Below are positions 63,467 to 64,000 of a stretch of DNA of 64,000 bases, piece after piece. The notes beneath the pieces were generated by a model that was given only the letters and a program-made list of their open reading frames with translations, was not told the DNA's origin and did not search any database. Source of the stretch: Patulibacter sp. (lineage in GTDB: Bacteria > Actinomycetota > Thermoleophilia > Solirubrobacterales > Solirubrobacteraceae); NCBI RefSeq assembly GCF_030655195.1, contig NZ_JAURWA010000195.1:28160-92159 (forward strand). Direction: 5' to 3'. A program made the position numbers and the translations under genes. Positions within the stretch are counted from its first letter, which is position 1; each line of letters begins with the position of its first letter.

Positions 63467-63874
63467 CTACGACCGGACGGCGAAGACCGCCCGGGCCCGC
63501 ACGATCTCGTCCCCCGCGGCGTGCAGCGAGCAGTCGGCGAACGCGAGCTCGCCGCCGACCTGCTCGACCGCGGTCCGCGCCTCGATCCACGCCCCCTCGG
63601 GGCCGGGTCGCAGGAAGTCCGTGGTCAGGGAGACCGTCGCGACCTTCGGCTCGCCGTCGGCGGCGCGACGGATCGCGTGGCCCAGCGCGGCGTCGACGAC
63701 CGTCGCCAGGAAGCCGCCCATCGCGGTGCCGGCGGCGTTGAGGTGCTCGGCCCGCACGCGGGCCCCGAGCGTGCCGTCCTCCTCCCGGACGTGGAGCGGC
63801 CCGACGTGGTCGAGGAACGCCCCGGCGTCGGTGTAGGGGACGAATCCGGCGGGGACGGGCGGGTCGGCGGGCAT
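63467..63874 (-). CDS. PaaI-family hotdog-fold thioesterase
   Basis: HLNAAGTAMGGFLATVVDAALGHAIRRAADGEPKVATVSLTTDFLRPGPEGAWIEARTAVEQVGGELAFADCSL. Confidence 0.92.
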   Translation of the reverse strand: MPADPPVPAGFVPYTDAGAFLDHVGPLHVREEDGTLGARVRAEHLNAAGTAMGGFLATVVDAALGHAIRRAADGEPKVATVSLTTDFLRPGPEGAWIEARTAVEQVGGELAFADCSLHAAGDEIVRARAVFAVRS

Positions 63875-64000
63875 GCGGGGTCGCTACCCGGTGGGCGCGT
63901 CGCCACCGGTGACGGGCGCTCGGGGCGGGGGTGCCACCGAGGCCCCGTCCGCGCAGGGCGCGGCGCGGGTGGCAATGCCTGGCTCAACTCCTTGGCAATC

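Overview
High-GC actinobacterial chromosomal window, probably Solirubrobacterales/Thermoleophilia-like (lineage is inference only). No tRNA, rRNA, IS element, prophage or CRISPR array was recognised. Main blocks: (i) a branched-chain amino-acid ABC transporter (livJ-like, livF, livG and a fused livH-livM permease); (ii) a B12-photoreceptor-type MerR regulator (LitR/CarH family) followed by an ECF sigma factor and a DUF2294 protein; (iii) a TetR regulator, a perfect inverted-repeat operator and an aguB-aguA operon; (iv) an ABC-2 exporter divergent from a NarL-type two-component system; (v) a 15.8-54.6 kb hypoxia/energy-stress island: HemG-like flavodoxin-SulP, cydABDC, ADH/ALDH, CBS protein, VIT-type transporter, five universal stress proteins (USPs), a DevS-like GAF histidine kinase with a NarL-type regulator, the arginine deiminase pathway, and two overlapping P-type ATPases; (vi) ordinary housekeeping genes to the end. 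The most interesting observation is a rigid promoter architecture repeated before about 15 transcription units of that island. It consists of a 16-bp box (either orientation; consensus about S-N-GTA-S-TT-S-Y-CCGCA), then 35-36 bp to a nearly invariant GATG, then exactly 24 bp to a TAGCGT/TACGCT-like -10. It looks like a previously unannotated DosR-like regulon. All calls are by reading the sequence; no database search was run.
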